Positions 7,168-15,300 of a stretch of 34,109 nt of DNA are shown in pieces. The notes beneath the pieces are model-generated. The model was given only the letters and a program-made list of their open reading frames with translations, ran no database searches and was not told where the DNA came from. How positions within the stretch are numbered: the first letter of the stretch is position 1; the number at the start of each line of letters is the position of its first letter. The position numbers were made by a program, and so were the translations under genes. Origin of the DNA: JBLHGN01 sp047616325 (GTDB lineage Bacteria > Pseudomonadota > Gammaproteobacteria > Pseudomonadales > Cellvibrionaceae); contig JBLHGN010000008.1 of the NCBI GenBank assembly GCA_047616325.1, forward strand, positions 1 through 34,109. Reading direction: 5' to 3'.

Positions 7168-8104
7168 ATCCAACCCGAAGCCGCTTGTGATAAACGAGGA
7201 GCCAGCGAAGGTCGAGTCCACCGATACTCTCGAAGAGCAAGAAGCGTTGGCGTCTGACGAAAAGCTGCAAAAGGTGCTGGCGCGCGCGGGTATTGGGTCG
7301 CGGCGAGAGATGGAAAAAGCGATTTCAGATGCTAGGGTTTCGGTTAATGGTTATGTTGCCACTTTAGGGGATCGCGTCTCTGATGTGGATAAAATCGAGT
7401 TCGACGGAAAAAGTTTGGTCGGTATTGCCAAAACGTCACAGCGCCCCAGGGTTTTGTTGTACAACAAGCCAGAGGGGGAAATATGCAGTCGCACTGACCC
7501 TGAAGGGCGGCCTACGGTATACGCGCGTTTGCCAAATTTAAAATCGGGACGATGGATCTCGGTTGGTCGCTTGGATTTTAATACAAGTGGATTGTTGCTG
7601 TTTACCAACGATGGTGAGCTTGCCAATAAACTTATGCATCCCTCATCAGGAATCGATCGCGAATATTTAGTGCGCGTACAGGGGGACATCGACGACGACA
7701 TGTTGGCTAGGCTCAAAAGTGGCGTGCAATTGGATGACGGGACGGCAAAGTTTACCGATATTGTGGCCGGTTCCGGCGAGGGCAGTAATCTCTGGTTTTA
7801 CTGTGTAGTTATGGAAGGTAAAAACAGGGAGGTGAGGCGGTTGTGGGAGTCGCAGGGTGTTAGGGTAAGTCGCTTGAAGCGGGTTCGATACGGCAATGTT
7901 TTTATTCCCTCCCATGTGAGGGTAGGGCAATGGATAGAGTTGGAAGAGTTGGAGGTTTTCAGTCTTTATGAGTCTGCGGGTTTGCCAAAGCCGGCAAAGC
8001 AGCAGTTTTCAGAGCAGCTAAGCAGTACCCGAGAGCGTCACCAGAAAAAACTGCGATCTACGCCTAAAGGCCGATCGGGAAATCCGCTACCACGTAAAAG
8101 ATAA
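7031..8104 (+). CDS. rluB: 23S rRNA pseudouridine(2605) synthase RluB
   Basis: RluB converts U2605 of 23S rRNA to pseudouridine. In order: a ~75-residue basic, Lys/Thr/Ser-rich N-terminal extension; an S4 RNA-binding domain (EKLQKVLARAGIGSRREME, ARVSVNGYVATLGDRV); and the RsuA-type catalytic domain with YNKPEGEICSRTDPEGRPTV, the catalytic Asp in SVGRLDFNTSGLLLFTNDGE, and GKNREVRRLWESQGVRVSRL. A short basic tail follows. The ATG at 7031 has AGGAA 10 nt upstream but lies inside scpB, so 137 bp are read in two frames. A GTG at 7187 would avoid the overlap but has no nearby ribosome site. It is convergent with the diguanylate cyclase gene, 12 bp away. Confidence 0.95.
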   Translation: MTKKPTETQIKTPTKTSQKMSKEMPSEKLTAGRKAKSGLVLKPRNKSNPKPLVINEEPAKVESTDTLEEQEALASDEKLQKVLARAGIGSRREMEKAISDARVSVNGYVATLGDRVSDVDKIEFDGKSLVGIAKTSQRPRVLLYNKPEGEICSRTDPEGRPTVYARLPNLKSGRWISVGRLDFNTSGLLLFTNDGELANKLMHPSSGIDREYLVRVQGDIDDDMLARLKSGVQLDDGTAKFTDIVAGSGEGSNLWFYCVVMEGKNREVRRLWESQGVRVSRLKRVRYGNVFIPSHVRVGQWIELEELEVFSLYESAGLPKPAKQQFSEQLSSTRERHQKKLRSTPKGRSGNPLPRKR

Positions 8105-8116
8105 TTTCGCTAAGGT

Positions 8117-9118
8117 TTACATCTCACCAGTGTTCGCACATGGCGCAGACTTTATTTGCATTTCATCTGCGCTAAGCCATTTTTTATCTATAGCCGACTG
8201 TTTGCTGTCGAGTTCGGAGGAGGTCATTACTCGGTTTCTACCAGCATCTTTTGCTCGATACAATGCGGAGTCGGCCTTTTCAAATAGAGTGTCGGTGGTA
8301 TCGTCTGCGTTTAAGTCACTTACTCCAATGCTTATGGTTAGCATCAGCTCCTGATCTTCAAAGGCGATGGGTGACATCGCAACGTTGATTCGAATTCTTT
8401 CAGCGATGAGTTTCGCCTCTGTAAGTCCTGTGTTGTTAAGTAGGGCGACAAACTCCTCTCCCCCAAAACGAAAAATTTGGTCGGTTTCTCTTAGGGTGTT
8501 TTGAATGTTCTTGGCGATACATTGCAAGGCTTTGTCACCGCTGCGGTGGCCTGCGTTGTCATTAACTTGTTTGAAGTAATCGATGTCGATCACCAGCAGT
8601 GAAAGTTCTTGCTGGTGGCGCTGGGCCAGTTTTATTTCACGAGAAAAGCTCATGTCCATGGCGGCGCGATTGCCTATGCCGGTCAATGTATCTCTCAAAG
8701 ATGACTCTAGCGCTTCGCGATACAGTAGGGCGTTGCGAAGTGGAAAAAATAAAATACCTATTAGCATTTCCAGTACTGCAAGCTCGGGCTCTACAAAGCA
8801 GGCGCTACGGCAAAAAGTGATTTGTCCTAGCTGGGTGTTAGTAGAGGCAATTTTGTAGGCGGCTGTATGTATTTGTTTTTCGCCTACTTCAATTTCAATA
8901 CCGGCGTCTTTGTAGCTATAGGTTAAGCCAGGAACTTTAACTAAGTCTTGGATGTTGTCGAAGAAGAGCTCTATCGCTGTTTGCAAGTCCAGCGTGCTTT
9001 GAAGGTTGTAGGCAAGTTTGAATCTTAAGTCTTTTAATTCATTTTCGCCGGGGAAGCCGTTGACACCAGTAGATATTTTACGGAGTCTTTGTGGGTGAGA
9101 AGAGGCTAACGTCACCAT
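8117..9118 (-). CDS. Diguanylate cyclase (GGEEF) with an N-terminal sensor-like region
   Basis: Makes cyclic di-GMP from two GTP. The C-terminal GGDEF domain (about residues 145-310) has SLRDTLTGIGNRAAMD, LLVIDIDYFKQVNDNAGH, the active-site GGEEF at about residues 219-223, ISIGVSDL and KADSALYRAKDAGRNRV. An RETD five residues before GGEEF is an intact RxxD inhibitory site, so product inhibition is expected. Residues 1-140 look like a GAF-type sensor with no membrane helix; the ligand is unknown. I chose the ATG at 9118 because AGGA lies about 10 nt upstream; a TTG at 9160 would add 14 residues but begins about 10 nt after the predicted transcription start. The cluster also contains a PilZ gene, but no functional link is shown. 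Confidence 0.92.
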   Translation of the reverse strand: MVTLASSHPQRLRKISTGVNGFPGENELKDLRFKLAYNLQSTLDLQTAIELFFDNIQDLVKVPGLTYSYKDAGIEIEVGEKQIHTAAYKIASTNTQLGQITFCRSACFVEPELAVLEMLIGILFFPLRNALLYREALESSLRDTLTGIGNRAAMDMSFSREIKLAQRHQQELSLLVIDIDYFKQVNDNAGHRSGDKALQCIAKNIQNTLRETDQIFRFGGEEFVALLNNTGLTEAKLIAERIRINVAMSPIAFEDQELMLTISIGVSDLNADDTTDTLFEKADSALYRAKDAGRNRVMTSSELDSKQSAIDKKWLSADEMQIKSAPCANTGEM

Positions 9119-9176
9119 AGCATGTGTTCCTGGAAGTGAAAGATTTAGAGCCCAAGGCAAGCTCTATGTCGTCTAT

Positions 9177-9205
9177 ATTATATTCAAGCTAAATCTGTGC
9201 CACAA
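9177..9205 (-). promoter_or_regulatory. Sigma-70 promoter of the diguanylate cyclase gene
   Basis: On the minus strand TTGTGG (9205-9200), a 17-bp spacer and a perfect TATAAT (9182-9177) lie upstream of the cyclase. Transcription would begin near 9170, leaving a leader of about 50 nt before the ATG at 9118. Confidence 0.6.
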
Positions 9206-9536
9206 TGGTATTGTTTAAAATATATAAATAAATCAATGTGTTGAGAGGTTTTTTGTGACGTACGCTCTAGGGTGAGTCAAAGGCTTGGCGGAATTTTGGC
9301 TTGTGTTAGAAATTAGAACCGGATAATTATTGCCGTTGAATGCTGAAACTTGCCTGAAAGGGGGAGTTTTTAGTCGGGCTTGTGTTGATGTGGTTAAGTT
9401 GAGAAAATACGCTTCAAATTTTACCGCTTTGGTCTCTCCCTCTGTTAATCCTGCTCGCTTAAGATCTTGTGTTGACATCTATCGCGCGCTTAGGAGGGGT
9501 GGGGGAGGCGAAAGTACTTTTATAATTGGAGAAACC
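9206..9536. other. Intergenic region between the diguanylate cyclase and flavodoxin genes
   Basis: Roughly 330 bp with no supported gene. A frame open from 9330 runs into flavodoxin, but its first 69 codons resemble no family and precede the normal flavodoxin start. A TTGACA is present at 9472-9477 without a matching -10 at normal spacing. A TATAAT at 9521-9526 overlaps the flavodoxin ribosome site and so cannot serve it. I see no RNA gene or clear terminator. Confidence 0.5.
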
Positions 9537-10079
9537 GTGGCAGAGATTGGTTTGTTTTTTGGCAGCGATGATGGAAATACAGAGAGCGTTGCCTACCGCA
9601 TACAAAGCCGCTTTGGTTCGGGGGTCTGTGATGTTTACGATATTAGTAATGTCACACAGCTGGAATTTACTGAGCACAGCAAGATTATTTTGGGTATTCC
9701 AACTTGGGATTTTGGTCAGATACAGTCTGACTGGGAAGATTTTTGGGGCGATATCTCTGAAGTGGATTTTAGTGGTGTTAAAGTGGCTCTTTTTGGGCTT
9801 GGTGATCAGTTCGGCTACGGCGACTTTTTTCTAGACGCCATGGGTATGTTGCACGACCTCGTGCAGGAACGCGGCGCTAAAATCGTGGGTCATTGGCCTA
9901 CAGGTGACTATGAGTTCGATGCATCGAAAGCCCAAATACCCGGTGAAGACTTATTTGTAGGTTTGGGTATTGACGAAGATCAGCAGTCGGAACAAACCGC
10001 AGAGCGATTAAATCTATGGTGCCAGCAGCTCGCGGAAGATTTTGGTATTGCGTCACCCGTTGAGAAGTTGGACGATTGA
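9537..10079 (+). CDS. fld: Flavodoxin (long-chain type)
   Basis: FMN-binding one-electron carrier of the cytosol. The chosen GTG, with GGAG 5 nt upstream, gives 180 residues (E. coli FldA 176). It begins VAEIGLFFGSDDGNTESVA, the phosphate-binding loop, followed by the aromatic FMN-stacking segments GIPTWDFGQIQSDWEDFW and LFGLGDQFGYGDFF. The 20-residue long-chain insertion is present (EYGD-like TGDYEFDASKA). The open frame extends upstream to 9330, but that stretch is not flavodoxin-like. The electron partner cannot be told from here; neighbours (diguanylate cyclase, dgkA) do not point to one. It may serve as an iron-sparing substitute for ferredoxin, but no Fur box was recognised upstream. 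Confidence 0.93.
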   Translation: MAEIGLFFGSDDGNTESVAYRIQSRFGSGVCDVYDISNVTQLEFTEHSKIILGIPTWDFGQIQSDWEDFWGDISEVDFSGVKVALFGLGDQFGYGDFFLDAMGMLHDLVQERGAKIVGHWPTGDYEFDASKAQIPGEDLFVGLGIDEDQQSEQTAERLNLWCQQLAEDFGIASPVEKLDD

Positions 10080-10230
10080 CGGTTAGATGATTGATTTTTA
10101 GGTGGTTGATGCTTGGGCCGATACGCTCGATTGTCACCGCTCGCCCTTGTGATGAATCAGTTGCCTTTGATAGGCGGTCAAAAAAACAATGCTACATCAC
10201 AGCAATTCCCATATGGATGGTTGAGTGGTT

Positions 10231-10590
10231 ATGACAGAAAAGAATACAGGATTTACGCGGCTATTTAAGGCGTTTTATTATTCATATAAAGGCATTGTCG
10301 CGGCGTTCCGGCACGAGGCCGCTTTTAGGCAAGAGCTTTTATTGGCGCTGGTGCTAATCCCCGTTGTCTACTGGTTTCCCGTTTCAAAGTTAGAGCGCTT
10401 AGCCATGGTAGGTGTGGTGGTGCTGGTGCTAGTAGTCGAATTGCTGAACTCGGCGATAGAGGCAGTGGTTGACCGAGTCGGTTATGAAAAGCACGAATTG
10501 GCTGGCCGGGCAAAAGATATGGGGTCTGCGGCGGTATTGATCAGTTTGATGTTGTGGGTGTATGTATGGGCTAGTATTTTGTTTTTTTAA
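10231..10590 (+). CDS. dgkA: Diacylglycerol kinase
   Basis: Small inner-membrane kinase that phosphorylates diacylglycerol left over from membrane-derived glucan or lipid turnover back to phosphatidate. About 119 residues with three membrane helices, GIVAAFRHEAAFRQELLLAL at the amphipathic N-terminal end, and the signature VELLNSAIEAVVDR followed by HELAGRAKDMGSAAVL. The ATG at 10231 is preferred over an in-frame GTG two codons upstream because a GAG lies 5 nt before it. The stop codon overlaps the stop of the convergent Maf gene by 3-4 bp (10587-10590), so the two transcripts must overlap at their ends. Confidence 0.95.
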   Translation: MTEKNTGFTRLFKAFYYSYKGIVAAFRHEAAFRQELLLALVLIPVVYWFPVSKLERLAMVGVVVLVLVVELLNSAIEAVVDRVGYEKHELAGRAKDMGSAAVLISLMLWVYVWASILFF

Positions 10591-11204
10591 TAAGAGAGTG
10601 GGTCTACCCCCATTTGAAGCAGCATGTCGGTGAGCGTTATTAGAGGGAGCCCGATTAGGGCGGTGGGATCTCTGCTCTCAATTGATTCAAACAGTGCTAT
10701 ACCCAGGCCCTCACATTTAAAGCTTCCCGCACAGTCGAGCGGCGAGTCGCGGTCGATGTAGTGTCTTATTTGCTGCTTGCTGAGTGAGCGAAATTTAACG
10801 ACAGTGGTCACGGTTGTTTTTAAGCACAGATTGGTGACGCTGTTTAGCACGCAGATACCTGAATAGAATATTACCTCTTGTCCGCTACACTGTTCAAGTT
10901 GCGCGATAGCGTTTTCGATACTGTGCGGTTTTCCAAGAATCGATCCATGCAATTCGGCAGTTTGATCTGCCCCTATAATAATTTGCTCATCGCGATGCTT
11001 GGCAGCCACGGCGTGTGCTTTTTGGCTGGCCAGTCTTATGGCTGTAGCTTGCATTTCTTCATTGGCTAAGGGGGATTCATCGATATCTGGACGCTCACAA
11101 CTAAATTGTAAATTCAGCTGTTGCAGTTGTTGTTTTCGGTAGTTGGAGCTGGAGGCTAGTATAATAGACCCCACTTTGTTTGGTGGTTCTGCTTGCATAT
11201 GCAT
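10587..11204 (-). CDS. yceF: Maf-family nucleoside triphosphate pyrophosphatase (YceF type)
   Basis: House-cleaning pyrophosphatase that hydrolyses modified nucleotides; E. coli YceF prefers 7-methyl-GTP. Maf signatures are in order: IILASSSNYRKQQLQQL (substrate loop), FSCERPDIDESPL, ASQKAHAVA, the metal-binding IIIGADQTAEL, LGKPHSIENAIAQL, and DCAGSFKCEGLGIALFE near the C-terminus. Length 205 is slightly above E. coli YceF (194). It is divergent from yceD, as in E. coli, where yceF lies beside the yceD-rpmF-plsX operon. The start may be the ATG at 11204 or the one at 11198. Its 5' end lies about 50 bp from the strong yceD promoter, which points the other way. Confidence 0.92.
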   Translation of the reverse strand: MHMQAEPPNKVGSIILASSSNYRKQQLQQLNLQFSCERPDIDESPLANEEMQATAIRLASQKAHAVAAKHRDEQIIIGADQTAELHGSILGKPHSIENAIAQLEQCSGQEVIFYSGICVLNSVTNLCLKTTVTTVVKFRSLSKQQIRHYIDRDSPLDCAGSFKCEGLGIALFESIESRDPTALIGLPLITLTDMLLQMGVDPLSY

Positions 11205-11253
11205 TTAATCCCCGTAATACGTAAAAAGTTGGTCCATATTTGGTTGTTTTTCT

Positions 11254-11282
11254 TTGACAGCAATGGGACAACTCCCTATTAT
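11254..11282 (+). promoter_or_regulatory. Strong sigma-70 promoter driving yceD-rpmF-plsX-fab
   Basis: TTGACA (11254-11259), a 17-bp spacer and TATTAT (11277-11282): a consensus -35 and a 5/6 -10 at ideal spacing, the best promoter in the window. The expected transcription start is near 11289, only about 3 nt before the yceD ATG, so the message may be nearly leaderless. Neighbour order is that of the E. coli rpmF operon, which is highly transcribed. Confidence 0.8.
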
Positions 11283-11291
11283 GGCGCGCTT

Positions 11292-11834
11292 ATGTCAGAT
11301 GGCACCCCTTTACAGCGACTTCCCAGGAAGATCGATCCGCGAAAACTCGCTCAGTTGGGCGTTGTGCTAGAAGGTCTTGTGTTGGCTGAAAACCTGGACA
11401 TATTTGCGCAAGCGGCTCATATTATAGGTGGAATCAAGGTGCGTCTCGCATTTTCTACCAATGAGCAGCATAAGCGTCTGATCTCAGGATCTGTAGATGC
11501 GACAGTAAAGCTGGAATGCCAGCGATGTTTGCAGTTGACTGAAGAGCGGGCTTTGCATTCTGAGGTTAGCGTCGCCGTGGTTTGGGATGAAGAACAAGCC
11601 AAAAACCTCCCCATTCACATAGATCCTTGGATCGTAGGCGAAGATGACGCAGATTTATATGCGCTAATAGAAGAAGAGCTACTATTGAGTTTACCCGTCG
11701 CGGCTTACCATGATTATTCGTGTGTTGACGAGAGTTTTTTTTCCCGCGGCGACATTACGACAGGCAAGCAAGAAACGGGGAGTAATCCCTTTAGCGTTCT
11801 GGCTGGTATCAAGAATCGAAACCCAAAAGACTAG
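11292..11834 (+). CDS. yceD: YceD / DUF177 protein linked to 23S rRNA and L32
   Basis: Conserved protein encoded next to rpmF in bacteria and plants; homologues are needed for 23S rRNA accumulation. The ATG at 11292 gives 180 residues starting MSDGTPLQRLPRKIDPRKLA, which aligns with the E. coli YceD N-terminus. The core motif ATVKLECQRCLQLTEE holds the conserved CxxC, and the DLYALIEEELLLSLPV and NPFSVLAGIK segments are typical. A longer frame from 11193 would span the promoter, so it is rejected. There is no Shine-Dalgarno before 11292, which agrees with a leaderless or nearly leaderless message. It is followed by rpmF after 42 bp with a good ribosome site. Confidence 0.92.
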   Translation: MSDGTPLQRLPRKIDPRKLAQLGVVLEGLVLAENLDIFAQAAHIIGGIKVRLAFSTNEQHKRLISGSVDATVKLECQRCLQLTEERALHSEVSVAVVWDEEQAKNLPIHIDPWIVGEDDADLYALIEEELLLSLPVAAYHDYSCVDESFFSRGDITTGKQETGSNPFSVLAGIKNRNPKD

Positions 11835-11876
11835 CGTGAGCCAGGCTTTTGGACTTATTTATTAGGAGTAGACCTT

Positions 11877-12059
11877 ATGGCAGTACAAAAAAGCAAGAAA
11901 ACACGTTCACGGCGCGGAATGCGCCGTTCACACGACGCATTGGTTGGCCCAACGCTTTCTTTGGACCCCACCTCAGGTGAAAAACATCTGCGTCATCACG
12001 TTACTGCTGACGGCTTCTACCGAGGTCGTAAAGTGGTTTCTGTAGGCGACGAAGAGTAA
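11877..12059 (+). CDS. rpmF: 50S ribosomal protein L32
   Basis: Sixty-residue L32 of the large ribosomal subunit: MAVQKSKKTRSRRGMRRSHD, then SGEKHLRHHVTADGFYRGRK, the same length and pattern as E. coli. It has no cysteine pairs, so it is the zinc-free form. AGGAG lies about 9 nt before the ATG. plsX begins 2 bp after the stop, which suggests translational coupling of a ribosomal gene to phospholipid synthesis, as in E. coli. Confidence 0.98.
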   Translation: MAVQKSKKTRSRRGMRRSHDALVGPTLSLDPTSGEKHLRHHVTADGFYRGRKVVSVGDEE

Positions 12060-12061
12060 GT

Positions 12062-13057
12062 TTGTCGCAAGACATTCGCATAGCCGTCGATACGATGGGC
12101 GGGGATTTCGGTCCCCGCTTTTGCGTTTCCGCAACATTAAAATTTTTGCATGACCACCCCACCATCAGTGTCTCACTTTTTGGCCCGATTGAGCGGTTAG
12201 AGCCTTTATTGGGTGACTCTCCCTTTAATAAGCGCATAAAGATAGTAGACGCAAAACAGGTGGTGGAGATGACAGACAAGCCTGGCAGTGCATTTCGGCA
12301 CAAAAGACTCTCTTCCATGTGGCTCGCTTTAGGAAGTCTTGCTCGAAACGAGGCGGATGCCTGCGTAAGCGGTGGCAATACTGGCACTCTTATGGTTATG
12401 AGTCGGCAGTTGCTTGGTGTAATCGATGGCATGGATCGGCCGGCCATATGTAAGCCTATTCCCACCAAGCTGGGGCATAGTTTTGTTCTGGATTTGGGGG
12501 CTAATCTAGATTGTGAGCCAAACCAACTTCTTCAGTTTGCCATTATGGGGTCGGCCTTGGCAAAGGTGAGTGGTTGCGCGTGCCCTAGTGTGGGGCTCTT
12601 GAATGTGGGCACAGAGGCAAGCAAGGGAAGTAAGGTTATTCAAGCAGCCTATTCTCTGCTAGATCAGCATAAAGGCATACGCTTTAAGGGCTTTATCGAA
12701 GGCAATTCACTCTACGATGGTGATGTCGACGTCATTGTCTGTGATGGTTTTATTGGCAACGTCGCTTTAAAAGTGAGTGAAGGCGCTGCATCCTTTATAT
12801 TAGGCACCTTAAAGCTCGAATTTAGTTCCAGTCTGTGGCGAAAGTTTCTCGGGCTGGTCTTGCGAAGTGCGCTTAGAAAATCGCTCGGTCATTTTAATCC
12901 CAGTAAATATAATGGTGCTGCTCTATTGGGGCTCAATAAGGTGGTTGTGAAAAGCCATGGAGCGGCTAACGAGCAGGGTTTTTATTTTGCATTAGAGACG
13001 GCTAGGCGGCAGGCCGAAGGTAATATTCCGCAAAAAATCACACAATGCTTAGGTTGA
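12062..13057 (+). CDS. plsX: Phosphate acyltransferase PlsX
   Basis: PlsX converts acyl-ACP and phosphate to acyl-phosphate, the acyl donor for PlsY in phosphatidic acid synthesis, and is peripherally membrane-bound. Family blocks: IRIAVDTMGGDFGPR at the N-terminus, KPGSAFRHKRLSSMWLA, CVSGGNTGTLM, the central VLDLGANLDCEPNQL, LNVGTEASKGS, and VDVIVCDGFIGNVALK. Near the end GAALLGLNKVVVKSHGAAN is conserved. Length 331 is usual (~340). The start is a TTG 2 bp after the rpmF stop, with the ribosome site (GAAGAG) lying inside rpmF. The gene directly downstream is fabD; fabH, which follows plsX in E. coli, is absent here. Confidence 0.97.
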   Translation: MSQDIRIAVDTMGGDFGPRFCVSATLKFLHDHPTISVSLFGPIERLEPLLGDSPFNKRIKIVDAKQVVEMTDKPGSAFRHKRLSSMWLALGSLARNEADACVSGGNTGTLMVMSRQLLGVIDGMDRPAICKPIPTKLGHSFVLDLGANLDCEPNQLLQFAIMGSALAKVSGCACPSVGLLNVGTEASKGSKVIQAAYSLLDQHKGIRFKGFIEGNSLYDGDVDVIVCDGFIGNVALKVSEGAASFILGTLKLEFSSSLWRKFLGLVLRSALRKSLGHFNPSKYNGAALLGLNKVVVKSHGAANEQGFYFALETARRQAEGNIPQKITQCLG

Positions 13058-13128
13058 ATATCACTTAGGTATTTTTAGGTAGACAAGCAAGCACATAGTT
13101 AAATATTTAGATAGATAAAGAGGGCAGC

Positions 13129-14067
13129 ATGAGCAATCTCACTAATATCGCATTTGTTTTTCCTGGACAGGGCTCACAGAAGGTCGGCATGCTGGCTGAT
13201 TATGCCGATAATTCGATATTTAAAGGCACGTTTGAAGAGGCCTCTCAAGTACTTGGTTACGACCTTTGGGCGGCAACCTGTGAGGGCCCCCAAGAAAAAA
13301 TTAATCAAACGGAAGTTACTCAGCCCCTGCTGCTCACGTGCAGTGTTGCGCTTTGGCGTATATGGCAAGACAAGGGAGGTGCGCGTCCTGCTTACATGGC
13401 AGGGCACAGTTTGGGTGAATGGTCGGCGTTAGTTTGCGCCGGAGTGTTAGCCTTTAAAGACGCAGTAAATTTGGTGCGCCTGCGAGGTAAGTATATGCAA
13501 GAAGCGGTACCTCCTGGAGAGGGCGCTATGGCGGCTATTATCGGGATGAGTGACGAAGCTGTAGAGAAGGCCTGCGCTAGCGTCGTGTCCCGTCATGTTG
13601 TTGCGCCGGTCAACTACAACTCCCCCGGTCAATTAGTTATCGCCGGTGGCGTTGCGGCTGTTGAATTGGCAATTGCTGCATGTAAGGAAGCTGGCGCAAA
13701 AAAAGCGATGTCTCTACCCGTTAGTGCGCCTTTCCACACCTCCTTAATGAAGCCTGCCGCCGATCGATTGGCGGCAGAGATTGAAGCAACATCATTTGTC
13801 ACTCCAGAAATCCCGGTTATTCACAATGTTACTGCTAAGCCAGAAGTGGATCCTGTCGTAATTAAGCGTCTTATGATCGCGCAAATATATACTGCGGTTC
13901 GCTGGGTTTCCTGTGTTCAATACATTGTTGATGAAGGTGTAGTAAGTGCCGTTGAGTGCGGTCCAGGAAAGGTGCTGTCTGGTTTGAACCGGCGCATAGA
14001 TAGTTCGCTGCGTTCTTTCGACGTAAATTCGTTGTCAGCTTTGGAAAGTGCTTTACAAGACTTATAA
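13129..14067 (+). CDS. fabD: Malonyl-CoA:ACP transacylase
   Basis: FabD loads malonate onto ACP for fatty acid elongation. The catalytic residues are visible: FPGQGSQKVGM (oxyanion-hole Gln), the nucleophile Ser in AGHSLGEWSALVCAG, Arg in NLVRLRGKYMQ, and His in SAPFHTSLMKPAADRL, with the C-terminal ECGPGKVLSGL. At 312 residues it matches E. coli (309). A GAGGG ribosome site precedes the ATG. It lies 71 bp after plsX and 23 bp before fabG, in one operon. Confidence 0.98.
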   Translation: MSNLTNIAFVFPGQGSQKVGMLADYADNSIFKGTFEEASQVLGYDLWAATCEGPQEKINQTEVTQPLLLTCSVALWRIWQDKGGARPAYMAGHSLGEWSALVCAGVLAFKDAVNLVRLRGKYMQEAVPPGEGAMAAIIGMSDEAVEKACASVVSRHVVAPVNYNSPGQLVIAGGVAAVELAIAACKEAGAKKAMSLPVSAPFHTSLMKPAADRLAAEIEATSFVTPEIPVIHNVTAKPEVDPVVIKRLMIAQIYTAVRWVSCVQYIVDEGVVSAVECGPGKVLSGLNRRIDSSLRSFDVNSLSALESALQDL

Positions 14068-14090
14068 AATAATTAAAAGAGGATATTTAT

Positions 14091-14834
14091 ATGTCGCTAG
14101 AAGGTAAAATTGCCCTAGTAACCGGAGCAAGTCGAGGAATCGGCGCTGCAATCGCGGACACGCTGGCTCAGGCTGGAGCAACTGTTATTGGTACGGCAAC
14201 GTCGCCATCGGGCGCAGATATAATCAGTGCGCGTTTGCAGGCTTTGGGTGTGTCGGGCATGGGCATGGTGTTGAATGTGACCGATGCAGAATCTGTAAGT
14301 CAGGTGCTAAAAGCCATTCAGGATCAATTTGGTGCCCCGCAAATTCTCGTTAATAATGCCGGAATTACCAAAGATAATTTGTTGATGCGGATGAGTGAAG
14401 ACGAATGGTTTGACGTTATCAACACCAATCTAAGTGCTGTGTACCGCCTAAGTAAAGGTTGTCTCAGAGGTATGATGAAGGCGCGCTGGGGTCGTATTAT
14501 TAATATTGCGTCAGTGGTGGGGCAGATGGGAAATGCCGGGCAAGTCAACTACGCGGCGACTAAAGCGGGTGTGACTGGCTTTGCACGTTCCCTGGCCAAG
14601 GAGGTGGGCTCCCGAAATATCACCGTAAACTCTGTGGCGCCTGGATTTATCGATACCGACATGACCGATGTGCTCACTGAAGACCAAAAAAATATTATGT
14701 TGGGAGCAATACCCATGGGTCGACTCGGGCAGCCGAATGAGATTGCTAACGTAGTTAAATTCTTAAGTAGCGACGATGCAAGTTACGTAACCGGTGAAAC
14801 ACTGCACGTTAACGGCGGCATGTATATGTGCTAA
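14091..14834 (+). CDS. fabG: 3-oxoacyl-ACP reductase
   Basis: NADPH-dependent short-chain dehydrogenase that reduces 3-oxoacyl-ACP. The sequence shows the nucleotide loop TGASRGIGAAIADTL, NNAGITKDNLLMRM, the catalytic Ser in INIASVVGQMGNAG, the catalytic YxxxK in VNYAATKAGVTGFARSLAKE, and VNSVAPGFIDTDMT. At 247 residues it is close to E. coli FabG (244). An AGAGGA ribosome site precedes the ATG. acpP follows after 194 bp with its own promoter. Confidence 0.98.
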   Translation: MSLEGKIALVTGASRGIGAAIADTLAQAGATVIGTATSPSGADIISARLQALGVSGMGMVLNVTDAESVSQVLKAIQDQFGAPQILVNNAGITKDNLLMRMSEDEWFDVINTNLSAVYRLSKGCLRGMMKARWGRIINIASVVGQMGNAGQVNYAATKAGVTGFARSLAKEVGSRNITVNSVAPGFIDTDMTDVLTEDQKNIMLGAIPMGRLGQPNEIANVVKFLSSDDASYVTGETLHVNGGMYMC

Positions 14835-14888
14835 CTTATTGATAGATATATATAAATGATTAAAACTAAACTTTTTTCGATTCAAACG

Positions 14889-14917
14889 TTACAAAACGGC
14901 GAAATACACGCTAAAAT
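14889..14917 (+). promoter_or_regulatory. Promoter of acpP
   Basis: TTACAA (14889-14894), a 17-bp spacer and TAAAAT (14912-14917), each close to the sigma-70 consensus. Transcription would start near 14924, leaving a leader of about 105 nt before acpP. This fits the high, separate expression of acyl carrier protein. Confidence 0.6.
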
Positions 14918-15028
14918 GCGCGCACGTGCAAGCCGGACCACATCTGGAAGCTGTTACAGGCATCCGGGGCGGCTTCATAATCTTTTATACGGCTTTACAC
15001 GAGACCACATCTAGGAGTTAACACCGAT

Positions 15029-15265
15029 ATGAGCAGCATCGAAGAACGCGTAAAAAAAATAGTTGCAGAACAACTTGGCGTCAAAGAGGAAGAAGTTAAA
15101 AATGAGGCGTCTTTTGTTGAAGACTTAGGGGCAGATTCTCTCGATACAGTTGAACTTGTAATGGCTTTGGAAGAAGAATTTGAAACTGAGATTCCAGACG
15201 AAGAAGCCGAAAAAATTACTACTGTTCAGTTGGCCATCAACTACATCAACGAAAATCTAGCCTAG
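15029..15265 (+). CDS. acpP: Acyl carrier protein
   Basis: Small acidic carrier of acyl chains in fatty acid and phospholipid synthesis. It is 78 residues, with the phosphopantetheine serine at residue 37 in EDLGADSLDTVELVMALEEE, and begins MSSIEERVKKIVAEQLGVKE as in E. coli (one residue longer at the end). A strong AGGAG lies about 10 nt before the ATG. It has its own promoter and long leader, and an intrinsic terminator follows, so acpP can be a monocistronic message inside the fab cluster. Confidence 0.99.
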   Translation: MSSIEERVKKIVAEQLGVKEEEVKNEASFVEDLGADSLDTVELVMALEEEFETEIPDEEAEKITTVQLAINYINENLA

Positions 15266-15300
15266 TATTAGACGCTTGTTTTTTGTTGAAGTATGTTCGC

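Noticed and set aside
9330..9536. Upstream extension of the flavodoxin frame (69 codons)
   Set aside because: The residues match no flavodoxin; the GTG at 9537 has a strong ribosome site and gives the usual length.
11193..11291. Upstream extension of yceD (33 codons)
   Set aside because: It would span the strong promoter, and the conserved YceD N-terminus begins at 11292.
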